Assembly: GCF_001429295.1 (NCBI RefSeq)
Contig: NZ_LMJL01000008.1
Span: 893,777 to 928,230 of the forward strand
Source of the DNA: Flavobacterium sp. Root935
GTDB taxonomy: Bacteria > Bacteroidota > Bacteroidia > Flavobacteriales > Flavobacteriaceae
Direction: 5' to 3'
Length of the DNA stretch: 34,454 nt
Positions 32,548-34,454 of the stretch are shown here, in pieces. Numbering within the stretch: the first letter of the stretch is position 1; each line of letters starts with the position of its first letter. The notes below the pieces were generated by a model, which saw only the letters and a program-made list of their open reading frames with translations, ran no database searches and had not been told where the DNA came from. A program made the translations under genes and the position numbers.

Positions 32548-33672
32548 ATGAAACAAAAAATAACCTTCTTAACGATTACGTTTCTCCTAACGATAAATCT
32601 GTTTGCTCAAAACACTTATGTCTTTTTGGGATCGTACAATCGTGATAAATCGGCAGAGGCTATTCAGGTTTATCAGCTTGATACTTTAAACGGTAAATTG
32701 GTAAAGTTTACTTCGGTTAAGAACGTTGTTAATCCTTCTTTTTTAACTGTTTCTCCAAATGGGAAATTTGTTTACGCGTGTACCGATACCAAAACGCCGA
32801 ACGCGGGAAGCATTAGTAGTTTTGAGTTTAATCCTGCAGCTAAAAGTCTGACTTTTCTAAACAGTCAGAGAAGCGGAGGCGAAAATCCTGTTTATGTTGC
32901 CGTTCACAAAAGCGGCAAATGGATTGCAAATGCCAATTATACAGAAGGAAGCGTTTCTGTTTTCCCGATTTTAGAAAACGGAAAAATCGATTCTATTGCA
33001 CAGAATTTTCAATATATGGAAGGAAGCACACACAAAGAAAGACAAACAAGATCTCATGTCCATTCCTCTGTGTTTTCTCCCCAATTTGATTATCTCTTTT
33101 TACCCGATTTAGGTGCCGATAAAATTCGTTGTTATGCTTTTGATGAAAATCAGAAAAAGCCGTTAATGGAAACTAAAAATCCATTTACCAAAACCGATTT
33201 AGAAGCTGGTCCAAGACATTTTACCTTTCATCCGAATCAAAAATTTGGGTATTGTATTGAAGAAATGGCGGGTCAAATAAGTGTTTACAAATATAATGAT
33301 GGCGTTTTAAACAAAATCCAGCGCATTGCTACTCATCCTGACAAAATAAAAGAAGGTTTTGAAAGTTCTGACATTCATATTTCTCCAGACGGAAAATTTC
33401 TTTATGCCACAAACCGAGGAAATGAAAACAATATTGCTATTTTCTCTATTGACGAAAATGGCCTTTTGAAAAATATTGGTTATCAACCGACTTTAGGAAA
33501 ACATCCTCGAATTTTTGCCATTGATGAAAGCGGCAAATTTTTGGTTGCTTCGAATGTTCTCACTGGGAATGTGATTGTTTTTAGAAGAGATCCCAAAACG
33601 GGATTACTAAAAAAAGTTGGTAAAGAAATTAAAATGGAAAATGTTTCGTGTGTGCAGATTAAAAGGATTTAA
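32548..33672 (+). CDS. Exported lactonase-type seven-bladed beta-propeller (YbhE/Pgl-like)
   Basis: This 374-residue protein has a signal peptide (residues 1-20, ending NLFAQ) and a propeller of the lactonase family (YbhE/6-phosphogluconolactonase type). Repeated blade motifs are seen: SPNGKFVYAC, HKSGKWIANANYTEGSVSVF, FSPQFDYLFLPDLGADKIRC, HPNQKFGYCIEE, SPDGKFLYATNRGNENNIAI and ESGKFLVASNVLTGNVIVF. The usual cytoplasmic 6-phosphogluconolactonase has no signal peptide, so this copy acts in the periplasm and its sugar or lactone substrate is unknown. Its start codon lies right after a heptamer array, with no clear promoter between. Confidence 0.92.
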   Translation: MKQKITFLTITFLLTINLFAQNTYVFLGSYNRDKSAEAIQVYQLDTLNGKLVKFTSVKNVVNPSFLTVSPNGKFVYACTDTKTPNAGSISSFEFNPAAKSLTFLNSQRSGGENPVYVAVHKSGKWIANANYTEGSVSVFPILENGKIDSIAQNFQYMEGSTHKERQTRSHVHSSVFSPQFDYLFLPDLGADKIRCYAFDENQKKPLMETKNPFTKTDLEAGPRHFTFHPNQKFGYCIEEMAGQISVYKYNDGVLNKIQRIATHPDKIKEGFESSDIHISPDGKFLYATNRGNENNIAIFSIDENGLLKNIGYQPTLGKHPRIFAIDESGKFLVASNVLTGNVIVFRRDPKTGLLKKVGKEIKMENVSCVQIKRI

Positions 33673-33733
33673 TTTATTTTATAATGACATATTCTACGAT
33701 CTCAATTAAAAACTAACTATAAAACTTCAAAAA

Positions 33734-34270
33734 ATGACAAAACCATATTTCAACTTGCAACCCGATTTTTTAGAAGATGAAATCGTAAAGTTAATTCCTT
33801 TAGAAGAAAGTCATTTTGAAGAGCTGTTCAAAGTTGCTTCAGATCCTTTAATTTGGGAACAGCATCCTGCAAAAGACAGAAGTAACAGAGAAGGCTTTAA
33901 AACCTTTTTTGAAACAGGAATAAATTCTAAAGGCGCTTTTTTAATTTTAGATAAACAAACCAATGAAATTATAGGAACTACCCGTTATTACGATTATAAA
34001 CCAGAAAACTCAAATATTGCGATTGGATATACTTTCTTAGCAAGAAAATTTTGGGGCGGACCTTATAATAAATCTTGTAAAAAACTATTGATTGATTATG
34101 CTTTTCAATATATAAATTCGATAATATTTCATGTTGCAGCAGAAAATTTCCGTTCGCAGAAAGCCGTTTTAAAACTTGGAGCGCAAAAAACGAATACAAT
34201 GGTAGTTGTTAATAATGGGATAAATTTACCCCACTTTGAATATGAACTGAAGAAGCGTAATGAATTATAA
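33734..34270 (+). CDS. GNAT-family N-acetyltransferase (RimJ/RimL-like)
   Basis: This 178-residue enzyme is of the RimJ/RimL-like GNAT group. It begins with LIPLEESHFEELFKVASDPL (the group's N-terminal helix), carries the strand IIGTTRYYDYKPENSNIAIG and the acetyl-CoA-binding region around YTFLARKFWGGPYNKSCKKL, and ends with the motif B-like HVAAENFRSQKAVLKLGAQK. The usual R-x-x-G-x-A/G loop is altered to FWGGPYN, so acetyl-CoA contacts may differ. It stands alone 61 bases after the lactonase gene. Substrate unknown. Confidence 0.88.
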   Translation: MTKPYFNLQPDFLEDEIVKLIPLEESHFEELFKVASDPLIWEQHPAKDRSNREGFKTFFETGINSKGAFLILDKQTNEIIGTTRYYDYKPENSNIAIGYTFLARKFWGGPYNKSCKKLLIDYAFQYINSIIFHVAAENFRSQKAVLKLGAQKTNTMVVVNNGINLPHFEYELKKRNEL

Positions 34271-34278
34271 GTTAGAAG

Positions 34279-34440
34279 TTATGAGTTATTGGTTAGAAGT
34301 TAGAAGTTAGAAGTTAGAAGTTAGAAATCAAACTAGAGTCATCAGCTAATTATTGTGGCGCTTACCCAAACTCACAACTTATAACCAATAACTCATAACC
34401 AATAATCCTTAACTCATAACCAATAACCCTTAACCCTTAA
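34279..34440. repeat. Repeat cluster with GTTAGAA array and inverted arms
   Basis: Five GTTAGAA copies (34292-34326) and two CCCTTAA copies (34427-34440) are seen. A 17-base sequence at 34279-34295 (TTATGAGTTATTGGTTA) has its exact reverse complement at 34382-34398, with further related words up to the window end. No gene is visible. Confidence 0.9.
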
Positions 34441-34454
34441 CTCCAAAAAAAAAA

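Overview
The window is almost certainly chromosomal DNA from a Flavobacterium-like member of the Bacteroidota. It is AT-rich, carries a SusC/SusD outer-membrane pair, shows the Bacteroidota promoter form TTG-N19-TAnnTTTG, lacks Shine-Dalgarno sites (starts follow A-rich leaders), and holds short intergenic repeats of the kind seen in flavobacterial genomes. All genes I can support lie on the + strand. I see no rRNA, tRNA, CRISPR array, integrase or insertion sequence.

Layout. (1) 4-7292: a zinc metalloprotease, a SusC/RagA transporter and a SusD/RagB lipoprotein, tightly spaced and closed by a hairpin terminator; probably a peptide or protein uptake locus. (2) 7439-9011: a LytTR response regulator with no adjacent kinase, and a NUMOD4/HNH-like protein with a C-terminal helix-turn-helix. 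(3) 9012-9579: the only gene-free stretch over 300 bases, made of repeats. (4) 9580-10968: dihydrolipoyl dehydrogenase (lpdA). (5) 11220-14338: four packed genes, an SPFH/YdjI-like protein with a SHOCT tail, a small zinc ribbon, a coiled-coil/zinc-ribbon protein and a DUF6620-like protein. This is the best candidate for a poorly described system, perhaps for envelope stress. (6) 14446-23589: an accessory run including a DUF2314-ankyrin fusion, a TPM protein, an unknown helical protein, a SUFU protein, a small beta protein, an MG2-type outer-membrane protein, a GNAT, DUF1801, DUF2625, an ankyrin protein and DUF4919. Several of these families occur as toxin-immunity proteins, but no toxin is visible here. 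(7) 23871-34270: small housekeeping and stress genes, including a DUF2975/XRE pair, a flavodoxin-like reductase, two small membrane proteins (one carrying a cytochrome oxidase subunit I signature), an SRPBCC protein, an NmrA-type reductase with an AraC regulator, a stand-alone ArsR C-terminal domain, an NTF2-like protein, a serine hydrolase/DUF1801/MBL-hydrolase operon, a lactonase-type propeller and a GNAT.

The intergenic DNA is unusually patterned. At least seven tandem arrays have unrelated sequences but the same 7-base period (or 14). Three other dispersed palindromic elements are visible, and four terminators between 11.0 and 15.9 kb share one stem sequence. Family names come from recognition of sequence patterns, not from a database search.
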